The position numbers were made by a program, and so were the translations under genes. This document shows positions 7,005-13,500 of a DNA stretch of 15,012 nucleotides, one piece after another; position 1 is the first letter of the stretch; the number at the start of each line of letters is the position of its first letter. The notes under the pieces are model-generated. The model did no database searches, was not told where the DNA came from, and worked only from the letters and a program-made list of their open reading frames with translations. This DNA comes from B73-G16 sp964611295 (GTDB lineage Bacteria > Desulfobacterota > B13-G15), in assembly GCA_964611295.1 (NCBI GenBank), contig CAZSWV010000019.1, forward strand, positions 1 to 15,012, given 5' to 3'.

Positions 7005-7568
7005 TCATTTCCCTGTGGGTATAAGCCCTGCTATTACATCGTCCCACTTCCCTTGGGCACGAAGTATAAACTCAGCCAACTCTCTTACCACTCCCTTCCC
7101 TCCTCCACAGGAGGTTACATAATGGGCGATTTGCTTAGCTTCTTCTGAAGCATCGGCAGGTGCAACAGCAAGGACAGCGCGCCTCATCATACCGAGATCT
7201 ATCATTTCATCTCCTATGTAACACATCTGTTCGTCTGTAAAACCATACTTCTTCTGCATCTCATCAGTTAGGGCCATTTTTGCAGAACTGCCCCAGAGGA
7301 ATTCCTCTTCTAAACCGTATATTTTGGCCACTGCCATATCTGCTCTCGAAATCTTGCTTGTCAAGAACGAAGCCTTAATACCTGCCTTTTTAAGGAGCTG
7401 GAAGCCAATCTTATCGGCTAAAGAAAACCTTTCGGACTTTACACCCTGCGATGTATAGTAAAGCGTGTTGTCAGTTAATACACCGTGAATATCAACAACT
7501 ACAAACGTCACCTTTTTGGCCCTTTCAACTGCATCCTCCTTGACAATAGCCCCCTCTTTTATTTTCAT
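7005..7568 (-). CDS. ppcD: HAD-family (KdsC-like) protein, probable phenylphosphate carboxylase delta subunit, copy 1
   Basis: This 187-residue protein has the size and layout of KDO-8-phosphate phosphatase and of the roughly 18-kDa delta subunit of phenylphosphate carboxylase, which in Thauera is needed to use phenylphosphate rather than just exchange CO2. HAD motif I reads VVVDIHGVLTD: nucleophile Asp26 is present, but the second Asp of DxD, normally the acid/base, is His28. Motif II is FLTS (Thr70), the motif III Lys is K97, and motif IV is GDEMID (Asp120, Asp124). A glycine-rich GGGKGVVRE segment (155-163) is KdsC-like. The site AGGAGG lies 6 nt before ATG 7568, and the gene ends 19 bp before the next UbiD. 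A plain phosphatase elsewhere in metabolism is possible but unlikely in this setting. Confidence 0.82.
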   Translation of the reverse strand: MKIKEGAIVKEDAVERAKKVTFVVVDIHGVLTDNTLYYTSQGVKSERFSLADKIGFQLLKKAGIKASFLTSKISRADMAVAKIYGLEEEFLWGSSAKMALTDEMQKKYGFTDEQMCYIGDEMIDLGMMRRAVLAVAPADASEEAKQIAHYVTSCGGGKGVVRELAEFILRAQGKWDDVIAGLIPTGK

Positions 7569-7603
7569 TGTGTGCCTCCTGTTATATGTGTATGTTTAGT
7601 TCT

Positions 7604-8164
7604 TCACTTGTACCCCATCTTGGTCACCTTATCGACCCATGCCTCCCATAGCCCTTTTGCCCTAAGGATGTACTCACATACTTCTCTCATAACCCCACGA
7701 CCAGCTGGGACCGTAGTGACCAAGTGTGCTACTTCTTTGACCTCATCTACAGCGTCAGCAGGAGCTACTGCGAAACCTACTTTTTTCAAAAAAGGAAGGT
7801 CAAAAACGTCCGAGCCGAGGTACCCCACCTCCTCGTAGGTAACACCGTTCTCTTTGAGGATCTGTTCGAATTTGTCCATTTTCTCTTCTGGTGTGGTGTT
7901 GTAATATAAGTTCTCGAGTTTTAACTCCTTTGCCCTGTACAGCCCTTCTCCATCGATGGAAGTACTGTCGAGGAAAATAGGTTTTATGCCGTTTGCTAGA
8001 AGCGAAAGGTCACCGAACCCGTCCATATGCCAGAACTCGTAATACCTGTTGCCTTCTTGGTCACAATAAACTACGTTGGGAGTTATGGCACCATGGACAT
8101 CATGGATGAAGATCTTTACCTTCTGCGCGCGTTCCTTTGCATCTGGTGCTTCCTTTAAGGGCAT
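7604..8164 (-). CDS. HAD-family (KdsC-like) protein, probable phenylphosphate carboxylase delta-like subunit, copy 2 (divergent)
   Basis: This 186-residue protein is a tandem paralogue of the gene at 7005, sharing RAKKVTF/RAQKVKI, DxHG, VAPADA, GKGVVRE/GRGVMRE and EYILRAKG segments. Motif I is HDVHGAITPN: Asp22 is present and the second Asp is again His (His24). Further core positions differ: at motif II, where Thr/Ser is expected, there is Asp66 (FLDST), and the first Asp of motif IV is Ser118 (GSDVFD). Lys95 is a candidate motif III lysine. Loss of that metal-binding Asp makes ordinary HAD phosphatase activity doubtful, so a structural, regulatory or altered catalytic role in the carboxylase complex is more likely. 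ATG 8164 follows GGAGGT by 5 nt. The gap to the next gene is 35 bp. Confidence 0.8.
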   Translation of the reverse strand: MPLKEAPDAKERAQKVKIFIHDVHGAITPNVVYCDQEGNRYYEFWHMDGFGDLSLLANGIKPIFLDSTSIDGEGLYRAKELKLENLYYNTTPEEKMDKFEQILKENGVTYEEVGYLGSDVFDLPFLKKVGFAVAPADAVDEVKEVAHLVTTVPAGRGVMREVCEYILRAKGLWEAWVDKVTKMGYK

Positions 8165-8210
8165 ACCTATACCTCCTTCTTTGGGGTTTCGGCTTTTTGT
8201 TCCACACTAA

Positions 8211-9647
8211 TTAGGGCTTTGGTACGACCTCTGCCAGTCCCAACTCTTGCCACCTCTCCCTTATCCTATTGAGGACTTCTTCGTTTAGCTTCACTTCCAC
8301 AGGTTTCTGCTCCCATTCGAAGGGGATAGTGGCGTTGAGGATTATCCTAGGCGTGATGAACTTGTTGTCCTCTGGCCCTAAAGCAGGATCAAGGGGGGTA
8401 GACCTACCACGCTGTATTATCTGTGTCCCCCGAAGTGGGTGATACCTTACCCCTAGAGCCCACCACACACGCGGTAAGTCGTCTGCCTGTATATCGTCGT
8501 CCACAAGGATTACACCTTTTACGCCATATGTGCCTGTATTGGAAGCAAGCACGGCATGGGCTACTTGCTCGGCGTGTCCGGGATACATCTGCTGTATGGA
8601 TACGATTACCCAGAAACGCCCGGCTGCTTCGGGTAACGTATAGACTGACTTGATCCCGGGTATTTTCATACTTTCAAGTTCGTACCAGAGGCTGAAGTTC
8701 CTCGCAAAAGCATAAAGCATATGTTGATCGCCTACAGGTCTCCCGACCGTAGTCCCTACGAAAATGGGATTGTTACGATGATAAACTCGCTTGACCTCAA
8801 TCACAGGTTTGGGGAGTGGTTTGAAAAGTTCTTCAGTGTAGTAACCCGTATACTCCCCGAAGGGGCCTTCTTCTTTTAAAACATTGGGATCTATTTCGCC
8901 TTCTACAACGATCTCTGCATCTGCGGGAAAAGGCAACCCAGATAGCTCGCCCTGTACAAGTTTAAGCGGTTCCCCACGCAGGGTACTCACTGCGTCAAAG
9001 GCGTTGGCAACCCCTGGAAGAGTAGCTGCACTTGCGATCATAAGGAGGGGATCCCCTCCAATGACCACACAAACAGGCATCTTCTTTTTTTCCTTAGCAT
9101 ACTTTTTGAGTATTCTGTCCGTCGTCTTCCCTTTAAGTATCTGGACGCCTAGATGTTTTTCGTCATGCACACCCATCCTGAAGGTCCCTACATTGACCCT
9201 TCCTGTTTCAGGGTCCTTTGACACCATGTAGACAGCTGTTCCAAAGTACCTATGGCCGTCTTTTTCGTAATACTTGGGGACAGGGAAGGCCAAAACACTT
9301 GCTTCCTCTCCGTCCTTGACGTTTTCAAATATGGGTCCTTCTTTGACTATCTCAGAGGCAATGGGGGTCTTTTTCTCGCTTAAAAGCCTCATCCACTCGC
9401 GTGTGAGTTCAACCATGGAGAGGCCGGGCTTTCCAAGGATGCTTCCCAGTCGGTAAACGCTGGCGTATATGCCTGTGAGGACTGGACTGCGATATCCCTT
9501 TACGTTTTCAAACAAAAGGGCAGGTCCATTTTTCTCCTCAACGATCTTTGCAATATGGGAGAGTTCTAGGTTCCAATCCACCTCTGCTTTGACTCTCTTC
9601 AACTGCCCTTCCCTTTCCCAAAGATCTACAAAATACCTTAGATCCAT
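8211..9647 (-). CDS. Phenylphosphate carboxylase large UbiD-like subunit (alpha or beta), 478 aa, first gene of the leftward operon
   Basis: UbiD-family protein of 478 aa. The N-terminus MDLRYFVDLWEREGQLKRV and the segment EVDWNLELSHIAKIVEEKN are typical. Prenyl-FMN site residues are N152 and R157 (NVGTFRMG), E245 (DAEIVVEGE) and a complete E260-G-P-F-G-E265 motif followed by YTGYY, so it looks catalytically intact. It shares the DEKH segment with the large subunit at 5537 and is probably its partner in the carboxylase core. I chose ATG 9647 because AAGGAGG lies 5 nt upstream; a longer frame from 9683 lacks such a site and would include the predicted mRNA start. It is the first gene after the promoter at 9684-9712. 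Which of alpha or beta it is cannot be told by eye. Confidence 0.88.
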   Translation of the reverse strand: MDLRYFVDLWEREGQLKRVKAEVDWNLELSHIAKIVEEKNGPALLFENVKGYRSPVLTGIYASVYRLGSILGKPGLSMVELTREWMRLLSEKKTPIASEIVKEGPIFENVKDGEEASVLAFPVPKYYEKDGHRYFGTAVYMVSKDPETGRVNVGTFRMGVHDEKHLGVQILKGKTTDRILKKYAKEKKKMPVCVVIGGDPLLMIASAATLPGVANAFDAVSTLRGEPLKLVQGELSGLPFPADAEIVVEGEIDPNVLKEEGPFGEYTGYYTEELFKPLPKPVIEVKRVYHRNNPIFVGTTVGRPVGDQHMLYAFARNFSLWYELESMKIPGIKSVYTLPEAAGRFWVIVSIQQMYPGHAEQVAHAVLASNTGTYGVKGVILVDDDIQADDLPRVWWALGVRYHPLRGTQIIQRGRSTPLDPALGPEDNKFITPRIILNATIPFEWEQKPVEVKLNEEVLNRIRERWQELGLAEVVPKP

Positions 9648-9683
9648 CTCTTCCTCCTTGCTTTTTGTTCTCTCACGAATCAC

Positions 9684-9712
9684 ATTCTACTCGCTGCCAA
9701 AACAGTTGTAAA
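9684..9712 (-). promoter_or_regulatory. Candidate sigma70 promoter of the leftward carboxylase operon
   Basis: On the minus strand TTTACA (9712-9707) and TAGAAT (9689-9684) are separated by exactly 17 bp; each differs from the sigma70 consensus at one position. The predicted start near 9677 gives a leader of about 30 nt that contains the AAGGAGG site of the first UbiD gene. Confidence 0.65.
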
Positions 9713-9747
9713 CCAAAGTATGCGTTATAACATTATCTAACTGTTTT
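9699..9747. repeat. Perfect 9-bp inverted repeat AAAACAGTT / AACTGTTTT, possible operator pair
   Basis: AAAACAGTT (9699-9707) and its exact reverse complement AACTGTTTT (9739-9747) lie with centres 40 bp apart, about four helical turns. The first copy lies within the spacer of the leftward promoter and touches its -35 box; the second is upstream. This geometry fits a regulator bound at two sites with DNA looping. It could also be chance in AT-rich DNA. Confidence 0.4.
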
Positions 9748-9843
9748 ATAATTTTGTAGGGAGATGACCGAAACACCTGAAATTCATGTTCACTCGCACT
9801 TTTATCGATCAGATCTCTTTATAAGAACATAAAAAAACATAGG

Positions 9844-9871
9844 TTGACGGTGTAGAATACACCAATAAAAT
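9844..9871 (+). promoter_or_regulatory. Candidate sigma70 promoter of the rightward transporter-pps operon
   Basis: TTGACG (9844-9849) and TAAAAT (9866-9871) are spaced by 16 bp, each one mismatch from consensus. The predicted start near 9878 leaves a leader of about 28 nt with GGTGGAGG 7 nt before ATG 9906. A second perfect TATAAT at 9747-9752 has only a poor -35 match. Confidence 0.6.
9849..9863. promoter_or_regulatory. Candidate operator: perfect inverted repeat GGTGT-N5-ACACC inside the promoter spacer
   Basis: GGTGTAGAATACACC is a perfect 5-bp inverted repeat with a 5-bp centre. It begins on the last base of the -35 box and fills most of the spacer of the predicted rightward promoter, a position typical of repressor sites and of spacer-binding activators. 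The LysR regulator at 977-1909 is one candidate binder, although the classical T-N11-A spacing is not exact. Confidence 0.45.
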
Positions 9872-9905
9872 GGAATAGCGTATAAAATTTGGTGGAGGTT
9901 AGAAA

Positions 9906-10484
9906 ATGAAAGAGTGGGCTAATCCAGGACCATGGATTTTGCAATCAGTTGCTGTTTTAACAGGGTGTGCGGGTTTTGCATTTGCAGGTTTAGTGCCTCC
10001 TTCTACAGTCCCGCTTTTGGTAGGTGTCCTCTTGGCTTGCGTTTTACCTCAGTTGCTTGGGGGGATCATAGCTTATAGGCGAGGAGAAGTGCTCTTGGCT
10101 ACAATAAGCGGCTTATTTGGGACGGTTATCACGATGGGAGCAGCTCTTACCCTTTATCAACAGGTGTTTATGGCACCGCAACCCGGGGCCTTTACCCCTG
10201 AGGTAATGGCGGTTTTTTGGTTTGTGCTTTTTATCCTAGCTGAGACCATGGCAATAGGTTTCGGGAGGGCTTCGTGGTTTTTGCTATTGGGTATAGCGGA
10301 AGTGGGGGTGGCCTTTCTCTTTCTGAGCATCAATGCCTGGACAGGATCTGTAGGAGCTATTAAAACAGCTGGTTGGCTTTTAATATTCTTTTCTGCTTTT
10401 TGCATCTATTGTTCGGCGGCTATGCTGTGGGCTGAGCAGTTCGAAAGACCTATTCTGCCTCTAGGCAAGCCGATTTTCAAATAA
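9906..10484 (+). CDS. Membrane transporter of the acetate uptake (AceTr; GPR1/FUN34/YaaH, SatP) family
   Basis: This is a 192-residue integral membrane protein with six predicted helices at about residues 11-30, 34-57, 62-87, 97-118, 120-142 and 151-174. The N-terminal ANPGPWILQ is a version of the family signature N-P-x-P, and GGIIAYRRGEVLLATISGLFG fits the conserved loop after helix 2. Length matches SatP (about 188 aa). Known members move acetate or succinate with protons. As the first gene of the operon making phenylphosphate, it more likely serves phenol metabolism, for example moving a phenolic compound or an aromatic or short-chain acid; no residue visible here settles the substrate. 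The ribosome site GGTGGAGG lies 7 nt upstream. The pps genes follow after 28 bp. Confidence 0.82.
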   Translation: MKEWANPGPWILQSVAVLTGCAGFAFAGLVPPSTVPLLVGVLLACVLPQLLGGIIAYRRGEVLLATISGLFGTVITMGAALTLYQQVFMAPQPGAFTPEVMAVFWFVLFILAETMAIGFGRASWFLLLGIAEVGVAFLFLSINAWTGSVGAIKTAGWLLIFFSAFCIYCSAAMLWAEQFERPILPLGKPIFK

Positions 10485-10512
10485 TATTTTATGATAGCAA
10501 GGAGGAATGACC

Positions 10513-12366
10513 ATGGCCGAGAAAAAATTTCCAGATCCTCATGAATTCGTTAAAACGGAGATCCCTCCTGAACTGGAGGGTTGGGAGAGAATGTATCCGC
10601 CTCACTTTTTATTCAGTGAAGAAAGGGAAGAATGGGAGGATAGGCAGTTTTGGTACAGAGATGCTATCCATGCACCCGAACCTTTGCCTCCCCTTGACCA
10701 AATTTTCCAACAGGCGTGGCAGATAGCCCTTTCCCAACATAACACCAGGGTGTTTTGTATTCCACCGGCACAAGGTGTGGCGCACAGGATAGTAGGTTGT
10801 TATCAGTACATTTGCGCTGTAGAACCACCTCCTGAGGAAGTTCAAGCCGAAAAGGACAAACTTTTCCGCGAAAGGGTTCCTTATGTTGTAGAGCATTATG
10901 ATGAATTATGGGAAGAATGGCTTGACCGCTTCAGGAACTTGGGAGAAGAGCTGAAGAAGGTGAAAGTGCCCTCTGAACTTCCTAAGTACCTACCGGCTTC
11001 TGAGGTTTATCCCAACCCTTATCGCGGGTACACCCAGGCTTATGAACTGATGGAAGCTTTCGACCGTATGGTCGATTTGATGTACAAAGGATGGCAGTAC
11101 CATTTTAACCTCTTGAATCTCTGCTATCTTTACTTCCTTACCTTTGCGGATTTGGCTCGAAAGCTTTTCCCAGGCATAAGCGAAGCAACTATCGGGAAAT
11201 TAATAGCCGGTGTAGAAGCATACATGTTTAAGCCTGATGAGGAACTCGTGAAGCTCGCGAAGTTAGCGTTTGAATCGCCCTTTGTTAAGGAAGTCCTCAA
11301 AAAGGACATCCCAGCCGCTGAAAAGATAGAGGAGCTGAAAAAGGAAGATGCGGGGAAGAAATGGCTTGAAGCCCTCGAACAAGCGATGGACCCGTGGTTT
11401 TACGTAAGCGTTGGTTCAGGGTGGCTTTATCATGAAGGCAGCTGGATAAACAAATTGGATGTACCTTTTAGCTACCTCAAAGGTTACATCGAAGCCCTTG
11501 AAAAAGGAGAGAGAATTGGCAGGAGGCTAGACGAAATTGCCCAAATGAGGGAGAAGCTCTTTAACGAATACAAGTCACTAATTAAAAGCGAAGAAGATAA
11601 AGAAACGTTTGAAAAGGTTTATAGGGATGCACTGACCCTTTATAGGTTTGCTGAAGGCCATATCTTCTGGGTGGAAAATTGGTTCCATACCATTTGGTAC
11701 CAAAAAGTGAGGGAGGTGGGTCAAGTACTTGTCAAGGCGGGTGTTTTAGAAAACGTAGATGACATTTTCATGTTCAACAGGTTAGAGGTACCCTACATCA
11801 TAGAAGATGCTTGCACGGCATGGGCCCTTGGCGAAGGTGTTCCCACTTTAAACTGGAAGAAAGAAGCTAAGCGGAGAAAGGAGATCTTACAGGCTGCAGC
11901 TAAGTGGTCTCCTCCTCCTGCCTTAGGTAAGCCGCCTGAGGTTATAGCCGAACCCTTTACGGTCATGCTGTGGGGGGTGACTACTGAAAAAGTACAGGCA
12001 TGGCTTGAGGCGGTAGGTGTGAAACGAGAAGAGGTAACGCAAATAAAGGGATTCGCAGCTTCACCGGGTGTAGCAGAAGGCCCTGCGAGGGTGGTCCTCA
12101 GCGTCGATCAGATAACGGAAATACAAGATGGAGAGATCCTGGTATGTCCATCTACTAATCCTTCGTGGGCGCCCATATTCAAGAAGATAAAAGCAGCAGT
12201 AACCGATATTGGCGGGTCTACCTGCCATGCTGCCATAGTTGCGAGGGAATATGCTTTGCCTTCAGTGACAGGAACTGGGATCGCTACGCAAGTGATAAAA
12301 ACGGGGGATATCATCCGTGTCGATGGGGATAATGGCATTGTAACCATTGTTAAGCGCATCGAATAA
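10513..12366 (+). CDS. ppsA: Phenylphosphate synthase subunit A (phosphohistidine swivel-domain protein), 617 aa
   Basis: PpsA (about 70 kDa) carries the active-site histidine that takes the beta-phosphoryl group of ATP and passes it to phenol, making phenylphosphate; with PpsB the reaction releases AMP and phosphate. The C-terminal region (about residues 520-617) is a PEP-utiliser mobile domain: GFAASPGVAEGPARVV, then GEILVCPSTNPSWAPIF, then GGSTCHAAIVAREYALPSV with phospho-acceptor His572, close to the His reported for the Thauera enzyme. The long N-terminal part is helical and rich in Trp and Tyr, presumably the phenol-binding region; there is no ATP-grasp domain, which PpsB supplies. I chose ATG 10513 (GGAGG 7 nt upstream) over ATG 10507, which sits one base after GGAGGA. 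The stop codon lies inside the ribosome site of ppsB, so the two are probably coupled. Confidence 0.93.
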   Translation: MAEKKFPDPHEFVKTEIPPELEGWERMYPPHFLFSEEREEWEDRQFWYRDAIHAPEPLPPLDQIFQQAWQIALSQHNTRVFCIPPAQGVAHRIVGCYQYICAVEPPPEEVQAEKDKLFRERVPYVVEHYDELWEEWLDRFRNLGEELKKVKVPSELPKYLPASEVYPNPYRGYTQAYELMEAFDRMVDLMYKGWQYHFNLLNLCYLYFLTFADLARKLFPGISEATIGKLIAGVEAYMFKPDEELVKLAKLAFESPFVKEVLKKDIPAAEKIEELKKEDAGKKWLEALEQAMDPWFYVSVGSGWLYHEGSWINKLDVPFSYLKGYIEALEKGERIGRRLDEIAQMREKLFNEYKSLIKSEEDKETFEKVYRDALTLYRFAEGHIFWVENWFHTIWYQKVREVGQVLVKAGVLENVDDIFMFNRLEVPYIIEDACTAWALGEGVPTLNWKKEAKRRKEILQAAAKWSPPPALGKPPEVIAEPFTVMLWGVTTEKVQAWLEAVGVKREEVTQIKGFAASPGVAEGPARVVLSVDQITEIQDGEILVCPSTNPSWAPIFKKIKAAVTDIGGSTCHAAIVAREYALPSVTGTGIATQVIKTGDIIRVDGDNGIVTIVKRIE

Positions 12367-12376
12367 GGAGGTGATC
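12364..12376 (+). promoter_or_regulatory. Extended Shine-Dalgarno site of ppsB, overlapping the ppsA stop codon
   Basis: AAGGAGGTGATCA immediately before ppsB matches the complement of the bacterial 16S rRNA 3' end over 13 bases, and the TAA stop of ppsA shares its first bases. It supports a bacterial host, the ATG at 12381 and strong coupled translation that would keep PpsB in balance with PpsA. Confidence 0.8.
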
Positions 12377-12380
12377 ACAG

Positions 12381-13439
12381 ATGGGGAAATGGGTGCGTTG
12401 GTTTAACGAATTAAAAAAAGAAGATTTCCAATTATGTGGGGGGAAAGCGTCTCATTTGGGAGAGATGACATGTATGGGTATAAGGGTACCCGAAGGATTT
12501 TCGATAGTAGCTGAGGCCTTTTATGAACATCTGAGGGCGAATAAGCTTGAAGAGCCCATTAAAAAAATCTGTCAAAGCATCAATTACGATGATGTTATCG
12601 ATGTGGAGAAGAAGACCGCTGAGATAAGGAACTTAATTGAAGAAAAACCAATCCCCTCGGAGATTGAAGAAGAGATAATATGCAACTATGAGAAAATGGG
12701 ACCTGATACTTATGTAGCTGTGCGTTCTTCTGTAGCGGTAAAGGACAGTCAAATTTCCTCATTTCCAGGGCTAATGGATACTTATCACTACCTTAAGGGA
12801 AGCGAAAAGGTTCTCGAATATGTAAAAAAATGCTGGGCATCAGTATGGACTGCAAGAGCTACCTGTGCAAGACATCAGCGTGGCATTGAGCACTCAAGGG
12901 CTATTATAGCACCAATAGTGCAACGCATGGTTCATCCCAAATGTGCAGGTGTGATGTTTACCTTGAACCCTGTCAACGGTGATCTTTCCAAGGTGGTAAT
13001 TGAAGGGGCATGGGGAGTGGGAGAAGGGGTAGTTTCGGGGAATATCACACCGGATAGATATGTTGTGGACAAGGTGACGGAAGAAATCCTTGAGAAGAGC
13101 ATCTCTGATAAAGAAAAACAATACACCTTTGATCCTGAACTGAATAGACCCGCTTATAGACCTGTTCCGGAGGAAATGAGGAGAAAACCGTGTCTGAACG
13201 ACGAAGAAATCCGGGAACTAGTAAGGCTAGCTAAGCTTATAGAGAAACATTATGGCGTTGCTATGGATATAGAATGGGCTGTAGATACACGAGGTGAGTA
13301 CCCTGACAACATTTACATGTTGCAATGTCGTCCAGAATCCGTATGGAGCAAACGGCCCACTGAGTCTAAGGTTGGACGAGTTGATCCCTTTAGTTTGGTG
13401 GCAAATAGGGCAAGGCAAGTGATAAGGCTTGCGAGTTAA
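12381..13439 (+). CDS. ppsB: Phenylphosphate synthase subunit B (PEP synthase-like ATP-grasp protein), 352 aa
   Basis: PpsB is homologous to the ATP-binding domain of phosphoenolpyruvate synthase and is about 40 kDa, as in Thauera. It binds ATP and phosphorylates the PpsA histidine. Motifs are GGKASHLGEM (20-29), VAVRSSVAVKDSQISSFPG (112-130), CWASVWTARA (151-160), GVMFTLNP (190-197), EGAWGVGEGVVSG (208-220), IEWAVD and MLQCRPES near the C-terminus, in the order found in PEP synthases. The swivel and PEP-binding domains of full-length PEP synthase are absent, consistent with the split organisation of phenylphosphate synthase. It starts 14 bp after ppsA and is followed by a strong terminator. 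The third subunit of the Thauera enzyme, PpsC (a small CBS-domain stimulator), is not encoded next to it. Confidence 0.93.
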   Translation: MGKWVRWFNELKKEDFQLCGGKASHLGEMTCMGIRVPEGFSIVAEAFYEHLRANKLEEPIKKICQSINYDDVIDVEKKTAEIRNLIEEKPIPSEIEEEIICNYEKMGPDTYVAVRSSVAVKDSQISSFPGLMDTYHYLKGSEKVLEYVKKCWASVWTARATCARHQRGIEHSRAIIAPIVQRMVHPKCAGVMFTLNPVNGDLSKVVIEGAWGVGEGVVSGNITPDRYVVDKVTEEILEKSISDKEKQYTFDPELNRPAYRPVPEEMRRKPCLNDEEIRELVRLAKLIEKHYGVAMDIEWAVDTRGEYPDNIYMLQCRPESVWSKRPTESKVGRVDPFSLVANRARQVIRLAS

Positions 13440-13456
13440 TTTAGAAGGACATCAAA

Positions 13457-13495
13457 AGGAGGGGTAGGGTCAAAGCCTACCCCTTTTTGTTTTTT
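13457..13495 (+). terminator. Rho-independent terminator after ppsB
   Basis: The stem AGGGGTAGG / CCTACCCCT (13460-13468 and 13476-13484) encloses a 7-nt loop GTCAAAG and is followed by TTTTTGTTTTTT. An upstream AAAAGG can pair into the U-tract. It should end most transcripts of the transporter-pps operon, and lies just six bases before the next gene. Confidence 0.9.
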
Positions 13496-13500
13496 CAAAG

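Noticed and set aside
9648..9905. A sigma54 (-24/-12) promoter, as used by some phenol regulators
   Set aside because: I found no GG-N10-GC pattern in the right context on either strand, and the two sigma70-like promoters explain the region better.
10507..10512. ATG 10507 as the start of PpsA
   Set aside because: It lies one base after GGAGGA, too close for normal initiation; ATG 10513 has proper 7-nt spacing.
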